In this document: in pieces, positions 1 through 11,301 of the stretch
How positions within the stretch are numbered: the first letter of the stretch is position 1
Layout of the letters: each line of letters starts with the position of its first letter
Assembly (NCBI GenBank): GCA_003278145.1
Contig: QCGV01000002.1
Location: forward strand, 1 to 64,000
Length of the DNA stretch: 64,000 bases
DNA from: OCS116 cluster bacterium AG-390-A19
Lineage (GTDB): Bacteria; Pseudomonadota; Alphaproteobacteria; MED-G09
Direction of reading: 5' to 3'
Program-made: the position numbers and the translations under genes
The notes under the pieces: model-generated
Database searches by the model: none
Seen by the model: only the letters and a program-made list of their open reading frames with translations
What the model was told of the DNA's origin: nothing

Positions 1-130
1 CAATCATATTTCGTATTATTTGACCGGGAAGAATTCCTGAAAGAGAAATCTTTTGACCAGGAGCACCTTTAAATTCAGCTTCATCAGAATTACTATCTAA
101 AAATAAGTCGGGTGATTTTTTTTTGCTCAT
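1..130 (-). CDS. Partial N-terminus, possibly dCTP deaminase (Dcd-like)
   Basis: ATG on the minus strand at 130, open to the window edge; translation MSKKKSPDLFLDSNSDEAEFKGAPGQKISLSGILPGQIIRNMI. The GILP..IR motif resembles alphaproteobacterial Dcd N-termini. Fragment only. Confidence 0.35.
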   Translation of the reverse strand, partial: MSKKKSPDLFLDSNSDEAEFKGAPGQKISLSGILPGQIIRNMI

Positions 131-239
131 AGTTTTAAATATCTCAAAGTAAAAAAATATCCAAAAGAATATATTATCTAATCTAATATAAGATCATAAG
201 TTCGTATATAATGATATTAAATAGGTATATAATAAAAAA

Positions 240-1697
240 ATGAAAACAGCATCTATTATTATACAGCCAATAGTATCAGTAATTGGAATTTTCCTTTTAT
301 GGCTATCTTTTGCTATGCTTATACCAGGTCTATTAGATTTCTTCGAAGGAAATCAAAATTGGACTGGTTTTTTTGTAAGCAGTGTTTTTACTTTCTTTAT
401 GGGCATGTCTTTTATTTTAATGAATAGAGGGAATAGTATTAAGATTGAGGTAAAAAGTGCTTTTATGTTGGTAGTATTAAGTTGGTTTTCTTTATCAATC
501 TTTGCATCACTACCCTTCATAACATCAACTCAAAATTTTAGTATTACAGATGCTTTTTTTGAGTCAGTTTCTGGACTAACAACAACTGGTTCAACAATAA
601 TTAATGATATCGAGAATTCATCAAGAGGAATAATTCTTTGGAGAGCGATTCTTCAATGGCTGGGAGGAATAGGAATTATTGTAAGTGCTATATCAATTCT
701 TCCAAGACTTGGGGTTGGTGGAATGCAATTATTCAGATTAGAAAGTTCTGATACATCAGAGAAAATATTACCCAAAGCTGCAAGAATAGCAGCAGAAATA
801 TCTGTTCTATATATTACCCTATCAGTTATCTGTGCTATTGCATTTATTTTTTCAGGACTTACTTTCTTTGATTCTGTGGTTCACGCGATGTCTACTATTG
901 CAACAGGTGGCTTTTCATCAAAATCAGGATCTATTGGAAGCTATAACAATGTTAATCTTGAAGCTTTAACTATTTTATTTATGATTTTAGCAAGCCTTCC
1001 ATTTGTTTTGTATCTAAAGGCAATAAGAGGTAAGCCAAAAGATTTAATAAGAGATCAACAAGTTCAAGGATTTTTTAAGATATTAGTAATTTCCATTCTA
1101 ATTGTTGTTTTTTACCTTTTTCTCACAAGCAATTTTACCTTTTCAGAGATTTTGAGATACTCGTTATTCAATGTTACCTCAATCTTAACAGGGACTGGAT
1201 TTACAAGTACTAATTATAATGACTGGGGAACACCAATAATTCTTCTTTTTCTCTTTATTACCTTTATCGGTGGGTGTGCAGGATCAACAACCTGTGGTGT
1301 AAAAATTTTTAGACTACAAATAGTATTTAACAACTCGAAAGAGATGATTTCAAAACTTATTAGCCCCAACAGAGTAGTCAATAAGAGATATAACGGTGAG
1401 CATTTAAGTCCTGAAATCACTCAATCTGTCATAACTTTTCTTTTCATTTTTATACTTACTTTTATAGTTCTATCTATTCTTTTAAGTTTTACAGGGCTAG
1501 ATCTTTTGACTGCGTTTTCTGCAGCTGCAACATCAATATCAAATGTTGGGCCTGGTCTTGGTCAAGTAATCGGTCCAGCTTATAGTTTTAGTCAAATTCC
1601 TGAAATAGCAAAATGGTTACTCTCTTTTGGAATGCTTGCTGGTAGGCTTGAGTTCCTTACATTAATTGTGATTTTTAATAAGTCTTTTTGGAGATAG
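240..1697 (+). CDS. trkH: Trk-type potassium uptake membrane protein TrkH
   Basis: 485 aa, multi-TM; TTTGSTI, GGIGIIV, ATGGFSSKSGSIG, GGCAGSTTCGVKIFR motifs typical of TrkH. Confidence 0.9.
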   Translation: MKTASIIIQPIVSVIGIFLLWLSFAMLIPGLLDFFEGNQNWTGFFVSSVFTFFMGMSFILMNRGNSIKIEVKSAFMLVVLSWFSLSIFASLPFITSTQNFSITDAFFESVSGLTTTGSTIINDIENSSRGIILWRAILQWLGGIGIIVSAISILPRLGVGGMQLFRLESSDTSEKILPKAARIAAEISVLYITLSVICAIAFIFSGLTFFDSVVHAMSTIATGGFSSKSGSIGSYNNVNLEALTILFMILASLPFVLYLKAIRGKPKDLIRDQQVQGFFKILVISILIVVFYLFLTSNFTFSEILRYSLFNVTSILTGTGFTSTNYNDWGTPIILLFLFITFIGGCAGSTTCGVKIFRLQIVFNNSKEMISKLISPNRVVNKRYNGEHLSPEITQSVITFLFIFILTFIVLSILLSFTGLDLLTAFSAAATSISNVGPGLGQVIGPAYSFSQIPEIAKWLLSFGMLAGRLEFLTLIVIFNKSFWR

Positions 1698-1698
1698 A

Positions 1699-2634
1699 TT
1701 AATTACTCTTTAAGCACCAATCAATTATGCCCTTTTGAGCATGTAATCTGTTTTCAGCCTCATCCCACACATATGAATGTGGTCCATCAATTACTTCAGA
1801 ATCAACCTCCTCACCTCGATGCGCTGGAAGGCAGTGAAGAAAAATTACTTTGTCATCAGCCAATGAAATTAATTTATTTGTAACTTGAAATTCACTCAAA
1901 ACTTTTCTTTTAGAACTATCTTCCTTGTCTCCCATTGAAAACCAAGTATCGGTTACAATACAATTAGAACCAATAGCTGCTTCTTTAGGATCGCCAATTT
2001 CTATAATCTTAGCGCCCTCATTTTTAGCTTTTTCAACAATACTTGAATTAGGTAAATAATCCCCTGGAGCACAGATCCTTAATTCAAAATCAAGCAATGA
2101 GGCAGCATGAATCCAGCTATGCGTCATATTGTTGCCGGGACCAAACCAGGTAACCACTTTACTCTCTATTGGGCCTAAAATTTCTTCAAAAGTCATCAAA
2201 TCTGCAACAACCTGACATGGGTGAGAAAGATCAGATAAACCGTTAATGACAGGCACAGATGAAGATTCAGAAAAGTCTAATATAGATGAATGCTCATTTG
2301 TTCTTAACATTACAATATCCACATATCTTGATAAAACTTTGGCAGTATCTGAAATAGTCTCTCCCCTGTTTAGTTGCATGTCATTTGAATTTACAACAAT
2401 TGATTTGCCTCCTAATTGATACATAGCTGTTTCAAAAGAAAACCTAGTTCTTGTTGATGGTTTTTCAAAAATCATGGCGAGTATTTTATCTTGTGCGCAA
2501 GCATCATCATCAATCTCCGCCTTTCCATTTCTTGTTTTAGAATTTTTTCTTTGATGACAACTATTCAGGAGATTTCTAAAGTCAGTTTTAGAAAAATAAT
2601 CTAGATCAATAAAATGTCGAATTTTTTCGGTCAT
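1699..2634 (-). CDS. argF: Ornithine carbamoyltransferase
   Basis: EKPSTRTRFSFE carbamoyl-phosphate motif, HPCQ, FLHCLPAHRGEEV. Confidence 0.95.
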   Translation of the reverse strand: MTEKIRHFIDLDYFSKTDFRNLLNSCHQRKNSKTRNGKAEIDDDACAQDKILAMIFEKPSTRTRFSFETAMYQLGGKSIVVNSNDMQLNRGETISDTAKVLSRYVDIVMLRTNEHSSILDFSESSSVPVINGLSDLSHPCQVVADLMTFEEILGPIESKVVTWFGPGNNMTHSWIHAASLLDFELRICAPGDYLPNSSIVEKAKNEGAKIIEIGDPKEAAIGSNCIVTDTWFSMGDKEDSSKRKVLSEFQVTNKLISLADDKVIFLHCLPAHRGEEVDSEVIDGPHSYVWDEAENRLHAQKGIIDWCLKSN

Positions 2635-2647
2635 GTTAAACCATATA

Positions 2648-3817
2648 CTATATATCTAAATTTGATAATGTTTCGTCGAATTTTTTTACAGCTTCCATGA
2701 CTTCATTTTCAGATATATTTAAAGGTGGTAAAAATCTGATAACATTATTAGCAGCATTTACAAGTAGTAAGCCGTTTTGAAAAGCTTGGTCAGTTATAAC
2801 AGAATTCTTTTCAATGCACTCTACACCAATCATTAGCCCCTTACCTCTAACACCAGAAATTTTATTATGATACTTCTCAACCAACTTTTCTAACTCGCTA
2901 ATAAGAATCCCTGAAAGTCTTGTTACATTGTATAAAATTTCTTCTTTTTCAATAAGTTCTATAACTTTTAGAGCAATCGAACATCCTACTGGATTACCTC
3001 CAAAAGTCGAACCATGACTTCCGTGTCGCATTCCTTTTGAGGCTTCCTCAGAAGCTAATACTGCACCAATTGGAAAACCTGCACCCAAACCTTTTGCAAG
3101 AGTAATTATATCTGGTTCAATGCCTGACCATTCATGGGAAAATAATTTACCAGTTCGACCCATCCCGCACTGAACCTGATCAAGGATCATCAAAATATTA
3201 TTCTCGTCACATAATTTTCTTATAAAGACCAAAAATTCATTTGAAACAGGATTTATTCCTCCCTCACCCTGTACAGGCTCAATTAAAATTCCAGCCGTCT
3301 TATCTGAAATAGTTTTTTTTAAGATGTTTTCATCTAGGGGTATATTCACAAAACCTTCAGGTATAGGATTAAAGCCCTCTGTATGAAGTGAATTAGAAGC
3401 AGCGGCAAGTGTTGCTAATGTCCTACCATGAAAAGAGTTCTTAAAAGTAATAATTTCATTTCTCTCAATATTACCTTTAAAAGATTGGAATTTTCTTGCT
3501 ATTTTAATAGCACCCTCAACTGCTTCTGCGCCAGAATTACAAAAGAAAATTTTTTCAGCAAAACTTAATTCACATAATTTTTTTGCTAGCAATTCTTGCT
3601 CGGGAATTGTGTACAAATTTGAAACATGCCAAATTTTATTTGCCTGCATTTCAAAGGTCTTATTAATCTCAGGATGATTATGACCAAGAATATTAACAGC
3701 AATACCTGAAGAAAAATCTAAAAATTTTTTATTATCCAAGGAAGTTAGCCATGCTCCATTTCCTTCCTTAAAAGAAACTGGATAACGATTATAAGTATTC
3801 ATTACTGAACTATTCAT
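2648..3817 (-). CDS. argD: Acetylornithine aminotransferase
   Basis: Class III aminotransferase: FCNSGAEAVEGAIKIAR, LDQVQCGMGRTGKLF, ITLAKGLGAGFPIGA; adjacent to argF. Confidence 0.93.
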   Translation of the reverse strand: MNSSVMNTYNRYPVSFKEGNGAWLTSLDNKKFLDFSSGIAVNILGHNHPEINKTFEMQANKIWHVSNLYTIPEQELLAKKLCELSFAEKIFFCNSGAEAVEGAIKIARKFQSFKGNIERNEIITFKNSFHGRTLATLAAASNSLHTEGFNPIPEGFVNIPLDENILKKTISDKTAGILIEPVQGEGGINPVSNEFLVFIRKLCDENNILMILDQVQCGMGRTGKLFSHEWSGIEPDIITLAKGLGAGFPIGAVLASEEASKGMRHGSHGSTFGGNPVGCSIALKVIELIEKEEILYNVTRLSGILISELEKLVEKYHNKISGVRGKGLMIGVECIEKNSVITDQAFQNGLLLVNAANNVIRFLPPLNISENEVMEAVKKFDETLSNLDI

Positions 3818-3871
3818 GTCATTCTCAAATTTAAAAAAAATAAATAATTTTTTCCTACTACTATCTTTTAA

Positions 3872-4687
3872 CTAAGTCTTCAACCTCCAACCTTTTTTTA
3901 ATAAAAATAAGCTTAAAACCCAAAGAAAAATATTCAGAATAAGAATAAATATGACACCAAAGAAAATAGAACTATCGGATGAACCTATAAAGCCATATCG
4001 GAAGCCATCGATTATGTAAAAAAATGGATTATAGTCTATTAATATCCTTGCAAACTCAGGCATTCTATCTACTGAATAAAATGTTCCCGATAAGAATGAT
4101 AGAGGTACAATAATAAAATTAGTTATAGTTCCTAAGTGATCAAATTTTTCCGACCAAATACCAGTGATTATACCAAGCAATGATAAAAATAAGGAACCCG
4201 CAACTGAATAGTATATTATCGCCCAGGTATGAAAAATGCTAAGCTCCACAAATAGAAAATGAATACAAGGTAAAGAAACTAGTGCAACTACAATACCCCT
4301 AGTTACACCTCCAAGTGAAATTGCAACATTCATTTCGCCTGCAGATATGGGTGGCATGAGAATATCAACTATATTCCCTTGAATTTTTGATATAAGCAAA
4401 GATGAAGATGTATGATTAAAAGCTTGCTGTAGGATTGACATCATTATTAAGCCAGGCGCTAAAAATTCAATAAATGGTACACCTTTAATATCTGGCCTCA
4501 AATTACCCAAAGCTAAAGTAAAAATTGCCATAAATAAGATAGTTGTTGCTATTGGCGCAGCTACTGTTTGTAAAAAAATTTTAAAGAATCTTTGGACTTC
4601 TTTCTTATATAAAGTCCACAGACCATACCAATTTACTCTACCGGGGTCTCTTGGTTGTATCCATTGAAATTTAGAATTATCAGACAT
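3872..4687 (-). CDS. ABC-2 type transporter permease
   Basis: 271 aa, six-TM ABC-2 pattern; PLSFLSGTFYSVDRMPEFARILIDYNPFFYIIDGFRYGF. Confidence 0.85.
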   Translation of the reverse strand: MSDNSKFQWIQPRDPGRVNWYGLWTLYKKEVQRFFKIFLQTVAAPIATTILFMAIFTLALGNLRPDIKGVPFIEFLAPGLIMMSILQQAFNHTSSSLLISKIQGNIVDILMPPISAGEMNVAISLGGVTRGIVVALVSLPCIHFLFVELSIFHTWAIIYYSVAGSLFLSLLGIITGIWSEKFDHLGTITNFIIVPLSFLSGTFYSVDRMPEFARILIDYNPFFYIIDGFRYGFIGSSDSSIFFGVIFILILNIFLWVLSLFLLKKGWRLKT

Positions 4688-4828
4688 GAGCTTATTCTGA
4701 ACAATAATGACAATAAATAAAGTTATTTCTTAAAAATATGCAATTTTTTTATCTTTTTTAACAACTACATCTTGTATACGATGAAAAAATGTATACCATA
4801 TATTTTATATTTGATGGGAGAAGATAAA

Positions 4829-5332
4829 ATGGCATGGACTGATGACAGGGTAGAAATTCTTACAAAATTATGGGGTGAAGGTCTTAGTGCAAGTCAAATA
4901 GCAAGAGAATTAGGTGATGTAACTAGAAACGCCGTAATTGGTAAAGTGCATAGACTGGGCCTAGCTGGAAGAGCTAGTCCAACAAGACCTAAAAGTAGGG
5001 TAAGACACAGAGAACCTTCAAATTTTTCTTCAAATTTTTCTTCAAAAGATAGATATAATGAAAATTTAAAGCCACTTTCTCTGCCCGAGCCTGCTGTTAA
5101 CTCAGATGGGAAACCAATTAATATTTTAATGTTAACAGAAAAAATTTGTAAGTGGCCAATTGGTGAGCCATCAGATGAAAATTTTAGGTTTTGTGGATTA
5201 AATAGAGTTCAAGGTTCTGTTTATTGTGAAGAACATACGAAAGTTGCTTATCAACCGCTTGAAACTAGAAGAAAAAAGAAAGTTAAATTTTCTGCAAAAA
5301 GAAATACTAAGACTAATGTAGGTAATTACTAA
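4829..5332 (+). CDS. gcrA: GcrA cell-cycle regulator
   Basis: MAWTDDRVEILTKLWGEGLSASQIARELGDVTRNAVIGKVHRLGLAGR is the GcrA N-terminal signature; ATG at 4829 preferred over the TTG at 4772 used in the ORF track. Confidence 0.93.
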   Translation: MAWTDDRVEILTKLWGEGLSASQIARELGDVTRNAVIGKVHRLGLAGRASPTRPKSRVRHREPSNFSSNFSSKDRYNENLKPLSLPEPAVNSDGKPINILMLTEKICKWPIGEPSDENFRFCGLNRVQGSVYCEEHTKVAYQPLETRRKKKVKFSAKRNTKTNVGNY

Positions 5333-6033
5333 AAGTTTTGTTCAAGTGAATAACCGGCGGACCTAACAGTTCTAATAGGGTCTTTTTTTCCTTCAATTGA
5401 AAGAGCTTTTCTTAACCTTCCTATATGAACATCCACAGTTCTTATTTCAACATTAATATTATCCACACCCCATACATTGTCTAATAGCTTTTCTCTACTA
5501 AAAACCATATTTGGATGCTCAATTAAACAATTTAGTAATCTAAATTCTGTTGGACCTAAGCTTAAAGAAATACCATCCCTTAAAACACGGTACTCATCTC
5601 TGTTAATTGTAATATCACCAACCTTAATAATATTTTGCCCCTTAGACAAATTTGATCTTCTTAAAACAGCTTGAATCCTGGCTAACAATTCAGGAAATGA
5701 AAATGGTTTGGTTATATAATCATCAGCACCAGTCTCCAAGCCCCTTATTTTGTCACCTTCTTCACCCATAGCAGTAATCATAATGATTGGAACATTATTA
5801 TATTTTTTTTGGGTTCTTAATCGGCGACATAATTCTATTCCTGAGATATTGGGCAACATCCAATCTAATAAAATTAAGTCTGGGTTAAAACTTTGGCACT
5901 CTGATAGAACAAGTTCACCATCTTTAACTATATTTGTTTGATAGCCATCCTTAATGAGATTATAATCAATCAACATTGCTAAACTTTCTTCATCTTCAGC
6001 TATCAAAATTTTATAATTTTTTTTAGTGTTCAT
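5329..6033 (-). CDS. phoB: Phosphate regulon response regulator PhoB
   Basis: REC domain (LLDWMLPNISGIELCRRLR) plus OmpR-type wHTH (TVDVHIGRLRKAL); next to phoU. Confidence 0.93.
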   Translation of the reverse strand: MNTKKNYKILIAEDEESLAMLIDYNLIKDGYQTNIVKDGELVLSECQSFNPDLILLDWMLPNISGIELCRRLRTQKKYNNVPIIMITAMGEEGDKIRGLETGADDYITKPFSFPELLARIQAVLRRSNLSKGQNIIKVGDITINRDEYRVLRDGISLSLGPTEFRLLNCLIEHPNMVFSREKLLDNVWGVDNINVEIRTVDVHIGRLRKALSIEGKKDPIRTVRSAGYSLEQNF

Positions 6034-6056
6034 CTTTTATTTCTTTTATAATAAAT

Positions 6057-6761
6057 CTAAAAAACCGTCTCATCTTCAACTTTCATTTTTCTATCATCTC
6101 CCAGTTTCTCTCCAGTAACTATAAAGTGAGCGACTTCAGCAATATTTGTTGCTTGATCACCAATTCTTTCTAAATATCGGGCAATGAAAAAAAGTGGTAC
6201 AAGGGCTTCAATTGCCTCTGGCTTTTCTTTAATATCGTTCAGGATAGCAGTCAAAATATTTGCATATGATGAGTCAATTTTTATATCAGACCTCCAAACA
6301 TCTAATGCATGGTCTGCTTTACCTTGAGCATAATCCTCTAAAACAAGATCTAAACTTTGTTGAACATCTTTTGTTAAATTTACAAGTGCGTCTATAGTAT
6401 TGGGCGATTTAGCATTCAATAGATCACCTTTTATGATACGCTTACAGACTCCTTTGCACATATCTCCAATTCTTTCCAAATAAAGAGAAACTTTTACTGC
6501 TGAAAAAACCAGCCTTAAGTCATTGGCCATTGGTTGTCTTTTAGCTAATATATTAAAAGTTAGATCCTCTAAAGAAACTTGCAGAGCATTTATTTGTTTA
6601 TCCGCTTCAATTGTCTGTTTAGCAAGATTATGGTCATTCATTCTCAGAGATTGCTCAACATTCCTCAATGCTAACTGAGCTAAACCTCCTAAACTTACAA
6701 GACCATCTGTTAAATCTTTTAATTCCTCATCAAATGAAGTTACTATATGCTGATCATCCAT
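6057..6761 (-). CDS. phoU: Phosphate transport system regulator PhoU
   Basis: Two PhoU repeats (LERIGDMCKGVCKR..., LERIGDQATNIAEVAHF). Confidence 0.94.
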   Translation of the reverse strand: MDDQHIVTSFDEELKDLTDGLVSLGGLAQLALRNVEQSLRMNDHNLAKQTIEADKQINALQVSLEDLTFNILAKRQPMANDLRLVFSAVKVSLYLERIGDMCKGVCKRIIKGDLLNAKSPNTIDALVNLTKDVQQSLDLVLEDYAQGKADHALDVWRSDIKIDSSYANILTAILNDIKEKPEAIEALVPLFFIARYLERIGDQATNIAEVAHFIVTGEKLGDDRKMKVEDETVF

Positions 6762-6769
6762 TTTTACCT

Positions 6770-7564
6770 CTAACCATACCTTCCTGTTACATAAGCTTCT
6801 GTTTGTTCGTGATCTGGACTTCTAAAAATTTTTTCTGTATCACCAACCTCAATTAATTTTCCTAAATGAAAAAAAGCAGTTCTTTGAGATACTCTTGCTG
6901 CTTGTTGCATAGAGTGTGTTACAATAGTAATTGTAAAATTATCTTTTAATTCGTCAATTAATTCTTCAATCTTTGCAGTAGCAATTGGGTCTAAAGCAGA
7001 ACATGGTTCATCCATTAAGATTATTGATGGATCAATAGCGATAGCTCTTGCAATACATAGGCGCTGTTGTTGGCCACCAGATAAACTAGTTCCTGGTTCT
7101 GAAAGTCTATCTTTAACTTCAGACCAAAGACCTGCTCTTTCTAAACTCTTTTCCACTTTCTCATCAAGATCATCTTTATGCAATATTCTACCATGAAGTT
7201 TAGGGCCATAAGCAACATTATCATAAACAGACTTTGGAAAAGGATTTGGCTTTTGAAAGACCATTCCTATTCTTGACCTTAACTCAACAACATCAATATC
7301 TGGATGGTATATATCTTCATTACTGATTTTAATGGAACCTTCTACTCTACATATATCGATAACATCATTCATCCTATTAATGCATCTCAAAAAAGTTGAT
7401 TTTCCACACCCTGATGGACCAATCAAAGAAGTAACCTCTTTTTCACCAATATTAAGATTGATACCAAATAAAGCCTGTTGATTTGCATAAAAAACGTCCA
7501 CATTTTTGCATTCAATTAAAGCCTTATTTTCAATTATATTATTATTTTCTAATTCTTTATCCAT
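6770..7564 (-). CDS. pstB: Phosphate ABC transporter ATP-binding protein PstB
   Basis: [46 protein letters not shown]. Confidence 0.96.
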   Translation of the reverse strand: MDKELENNNIIENKALIECKNVDVFYANQQALFGINLNIGEKEVTSLIGPSGCGKSTFLRCINRMNDVIDICRVEGSIKISNEDIYHPDIDVVELRSRIGMVFQKPNPFPKSVYDNVAYGPKLHGRILHKDDLDEKVEKSLERAGLWSEVKDRLSEPGTSLSGGQQQRLCIARAIAIDPSIILMDEPCSALDPIATAKIEELIDELKDNFTITIVTHSMQQAARVSQRTAFFHLGKLIEVGDTEKIFRSPDHEQTEAYVTGRYG

Positions 7565-7571
7565 AATTAAA

Positions 7572-8807
7572 TCACCATTTAACTTCGTAACGTTTCCTCA
7601 ATAATACTGCAGCAAGATTTATTAATATAAGAAGGCTTATAAGGATTAAAGTGGCAGCACTAGTTTTTGCAACAAATGCTCTTTCTGGGCTATCAGCCCA
7701 TATATATATTTGAACTGGAAGAGCAGTTGCGGGATCTGTAAATGTAGCGGGTATGTCGACAATAAAAGCAACCATTCCGATTAATAATAATGGTGCAGAT
7801 TCGCCAAAAGCCCTAGCTAAACCAATAATTGTTCCAGTGAAAATTCCAGGCATAGCCGAAGGGAGTAGATGTTGAAATACCACCTGCATCTCTGATGCTC
7901 CCATTGCCAGGGCGGCTTCTCTAATAGAAGGGGGAACAGATTGAAGCGATGATCTTGTAGCTATAATTATTGTTGGTAGAGTCATTAAAGATAACACAAG
8001 ACCCCCAACTAAAGGAACAGACCTAGGCATCCCAAAAAAGTTTATAAAAACGGCTAAACCTAATAAACCAAAAATTATTGACGGCACTGCTGCAAGATTA
8101 TTTATATTAACCTCAATAAAATCAGTTATACGATTTTTTACAGCAAAGTTTTCTAAATATATGGCGGTTAAAACTCCTATAGGGAAACTTAATAATAATG
8201 TAACAGTTATGGTAATTAAAGAGCCAATTGTAGCCCCCCAAAATCCTGCAACTTCTGGCTCTCTACTATCACCATTTAAAAATAAATTTCTAGATATTTT
8301 ATTTTTTACACGACCGGTTCCATCTAATTGATTTAACCAAGTAATTTCTTTATTATCCAATCTTCTTTCATCTTCTGGAAGAGATATATCAACGTAGCCT
8401 TTATAAAAAAGATCAGAATCATCAGTGAATAAAACATTAAAATAAAATTTCTTACCTATATATGAAGGATTCTCTCTAACAAAATCTCTAAGAGTATAGG
8501 TTGCGCTTGAAGAAATTAACTTGAATAATTTTCTTTTATCAGAACGACTCTGAACCTCAGGAAAAAAGGAAAAAAGAGAAGATCTTAGGATGCCTCTATA
8601 ATTAATATCATCTATTCCATCCTCTAAAGAAATTTCAGTCATATTTATTTCAAGGTCAATTGTATAATTTGTATAGGCTGGGATTGATCTATAAATCATA
8701 GAGCCAATTATTATGGCAAGCATTGTTGCAGCTGCAATTAATGAGAAAAATCCATATGCCTTAAAACGACTTTCTGCCTTGTGTCTTTTTGAAAAATTTT
8801 TATTCAT
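7572..8807 (-). CDS. pstA: Phosphate ABC transporter permease PstA
   Basis: BPD permease signature [30 protein letters not shown]; likely ATG at 8807 ([13 protein letters not shown]), overlapping the pstC stop; ORF track starts at 8831. Confidence 0.92.
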   Translation of the reverse strand: MNKNFSKRHKAESRFKAYGFFSLIAAATMLAIIIGSMIYRSIPAYTNYTIDLEINMTEISLEDGIDDINYRGILRSSLFSFFPEVQSRSDKRKLFKLISSSATYTLRDFVRENPSYIGKKFYFNVLFTDDSDLFYKGYVDISLPEDERRLDNKEITWLNQLDGTGRVKNKISRNLFLNGDSREPEVAGFWGATIGSLITITVTLLLSFPIGVLTAIYLENFAVKNRITDFIEVNINNLAAVPSIIFGLLGLAVFINFFGMPRSVPLVGGLVLSLMTLPTIIIATRSSLQSVPPSIREAALAMGASEMQVVFQHLLPSAMPGIFTGTIIGLARAFGESAPLLLIGMVAFIVDIPATFTDPATALPVQIYIWADSPERAFVAKTSAATLILISLLILINLAAVLLRKRYEVKW

Positions 8808-10155
8808 ATCGCTCTCTATATCTTCGAACAATTATCATAGCAAATACGTTGAGAGCTAGTGTGATCACAAATAACATCAATCCTAATGCAAAAGCTGCTA
8901 GGGTTTTAGCGCTATCAAATTCTTGGTCTCCGACCAAAAGAGTAACAATCTGAACAGTTACTGTTGTTACAGCAGAGAGTGGATTTGCTGTTAGATTTGC
9001 AGCCAAACCTGCAGCCATTACAACTATCATTGTTTCTCCAATTGCTCTTGAAATAGCTAAAAGAAGGGCACTAACTATTCCTGGCAACGCTGCAGGAATT
9101 ATGACTTTTTTAACTGTCTCAGCTTGCGTTGCGCCCAATGCAAGTGATCCATCCCGCAGGGATAAAGGTACAGCCGTCATAACATCATCAGATAATGATG
9201 AAACATAAGGAATAATCATTATACCCATTACCAAACCAGCAGCTAATGCTGATTCTGTTGCAACTGTTAAACCGATATATTCTCCGCAAGATCTTACAAA
9301 TGGCCCTACTGTTAAAGCAGCAAAAAATCCATAAACAACTGTCGGAATACCAGCTAATATTTCTAATATAGGTTTTAAGAAATCTCTAGTTTTTGGTTTA
9401 GCATATTGAGATAAGAAAATAGCTGAATATAAACCTAGTGGAGCTGCAATAGACATCGCTACGGCAGTAATTAAGAGTGTTCCAGTAAATAATGGAATGG
9501 CCCCAAAACTTCCTGATGATCCAACCTGATCTTCTCTGATGGCAGTTTGAGGTGACCAGTGTGTACCAAAGACAAAATCAAAGAAACCCACCTGGGAAAA
9601 AAATCTTAAAGTTTCAAAGATTAAAGAAAGGATAATTCCTATGGTTGTTAAAACAGCTATTGTTGAAAAAATAAAAAATATAAATTTCAAAATGCTTTCT
9701 ACTCTTCTTCTTGCATCAAATCGAACTGATAATTTTCTATACGATACAAAACTTAAAACAATTGATAATACAATTACAAAGATAAAAGAAATCAATCTTG
9801 AATTTTGGTATTTCTCAATTAATGAATTTGAATCAGCCTCAGAAATAAAACCGCTATTAATAAGATTATTTAAATTTGAAATATTATTAATTAAAAAATT
9901 TTTAACATACATTATTTCTTCAGATCCAAGGCTTATTGTTTCCTCGGAAAGATAAGGGGTGACAAGATAATTTAAATAATTGGCCTTAAAAGTGAGAAAT
10001 AGAATAATAAGGAAAAATGGAATTAAAAAAGCCCATAATGATACATAAAGCCCGTGATAAACTGGCATTGATCTTAAGGGTTCGTTATTTTGAAGGTAAA
10101 GTAACGCTCTTTGTTTAGCAATTGTGAAGGATAGTAATCCTAAGACAATTATCAA
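8800..10155 (-). CDS. pstC: Phosphate ABC transporter permease PstC
   Basis: BPD permease signature RDGSLALGATQAETVKKVIIPAALPGIVSALLLAISRAIGETM; start appears to be TTG at 10155, with no in-frame ATG/GTG upstream before a stop. Confidence 0.92.
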   Translation of the reverse strand: MIIVLGLLSFTIAKQRALLYLQNNEPLRSMPVYHGLYVSLWAFLIPFFLIILFLTFKANYLNYLVTPYLSEETISLGSEEIMYVKNFLINNISNLNNLINSGFISEADSNSLIEKYQNSRLISFIFVIVLSIVLSFVSYRKLSVRFDARRRVESILKFIFFIFSTIAVLTTIGIILSLIFETLRFFSQVGFFDFVFGTHWSPQTAIREDQVGSSGSFGAIPLFTGTLLITAVAMSIAAPLGLYSAIFLSQYAKPKTRDFLKPILEILAGIPTVVYGFFAALTVGPFVRSCGEYIGLTVATESALAAGLVMGIMIIPYVSSLSDDVMTAVPLSLRDGSLALGATQAETVKKVIIPAALPGIVSALLLAISRAIGETMIVVMAAGLAANLTANPLSAVTTVTVQIVTLLVGDQEFDSAKTLAAFALGLMLFVITLALNVFAMIIVRRYRERYE

Positions 10156-10228
10156 AGTTAAACTTATTAAAAGATCGGTATTGATAACTATCCTCCACCA
10201 TTGAATAGACTAAATTACTTTATCTTTG

Positions 10229-11290
10229 TTAAAGCTCCAATTCAATTAAATTTTTACCAGCTTTTTTATACTTTTTATATTCATCAGATGGTAATGGAAT
10301 TAGACCTTTTTCTACTAAATATCCATCAGGACCCATAGCACTTTTGCTAGTAAATTCTTTAACGAAATCATTAATAGAAGGTTTCATTCTTATATGATTC
10401 TTTTTTACATAAAAGAATAAAGATCTTGATATAGGGTATTCTCCTACAAGAATATTATCAAAAGTTGGTTCTGCACCATTAACAACAGAGCCTTGAACCT
10501 TATCAGCATTTTGGTCAAGAAAACTAAAGCCAAATATACCTATAGCATCTGGATTTTGATCAAGCTTTTGAATAATAAGATTATCATTCTCACCTGCTTC
10601 AATAAAGGCTCCATCTTCACGAATAGTACGAGCAATTTTCTTGAATTCTTTTTTTCCAGCTTTAGAGCTTCCTCTTAATTCCTTTAAAGCAGGAAAGGTT
10701 TTTGCTCCAGCATCCATTGCTAATTCAACAAAAGCATCTCTTGTACCTGATGTAGGAGGAGGACCAAGGACTTCTATTTTAACATTAGGAAGGCTTGGGT
10801 TAACATCGTTCCATGTTTCATAAGGATTTTCTTGTAATTCAGATCCATCGGCATTTGCAGGAACTTTTTCTGCAAGTGCCAAGTATATGTCACGAGTAGT
10901 GAGTTCAACAACATCTGCTTTCTTTGAATTTGCTAAAACAATACCATCGTAACCAACTTTGATCTCAACAATTTTAATACCAGCTTTAGAGCAATTCTTG
11001 AACTCTTTACTTTTGATACGTCTAGAAGCATTGGTAATGTCAGGATGCTGTTCACCATTGCCAGCACAAAAGAGTTTCATGCCGCCACCTGAACCAGTTG
11101 ACTCAACGATAGGTGTTTTATATTTTGTTTTCCTACCAAATTCTTCTGCAACGGCAGTAGAAAAAGGGAATACCGTTGATGAACCAACAATTTTAATTTG
11201 TTCCTCAGCATTTACTGAAATGCCTGGGATTAAAACAATTGAAAGAGCAACGATAAATGATTTAAATGTATTTCTCATTTTTTTCTCCAA
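10229..11290 (-). CDS. pstS: Phosphate-binding periplasmic protein PstS
   Basis: Signal peptide; EQIKIVGSSTVFPFSTAVAEEF, ESTGSGGGMKLFCAG, PPTSGTRDAFVELAM. Confidence 0.94.
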   Translation of the reverse strand: MEKKMRNTFKSFIVALSIVLIPGISVNAEEQIKIVGSSTVFPFSTAVAEEFGRKTKYKTPIVESTGSGGGMKLFCAGNGEQHPDITNASRRIKSKEFKNCSKAGIKIVEIKVGYDGIVLANSKKADVVELTTRDIYLALAEKVPANADGSELQENPYETWNDVNPSLPNVKIEVLGPPPTSGTRDAFVELAMDAGAKTFPALKELRGSSKAGKKEFKKIARTIREDGAFIEAGENDNLIIQKLDQNPDAIGIFGFSFLDQNADKVQGSVVNGAEPTFDNILVGEYPISRSLFFYVKKNHIRMKPSINDFVKEFTSKSAMGPDGYLVEKGLIPLPSDEYKKYKKAGKNLIELEL

Positions 11291-11301
11291 TTTTTTTTAT
11301 A

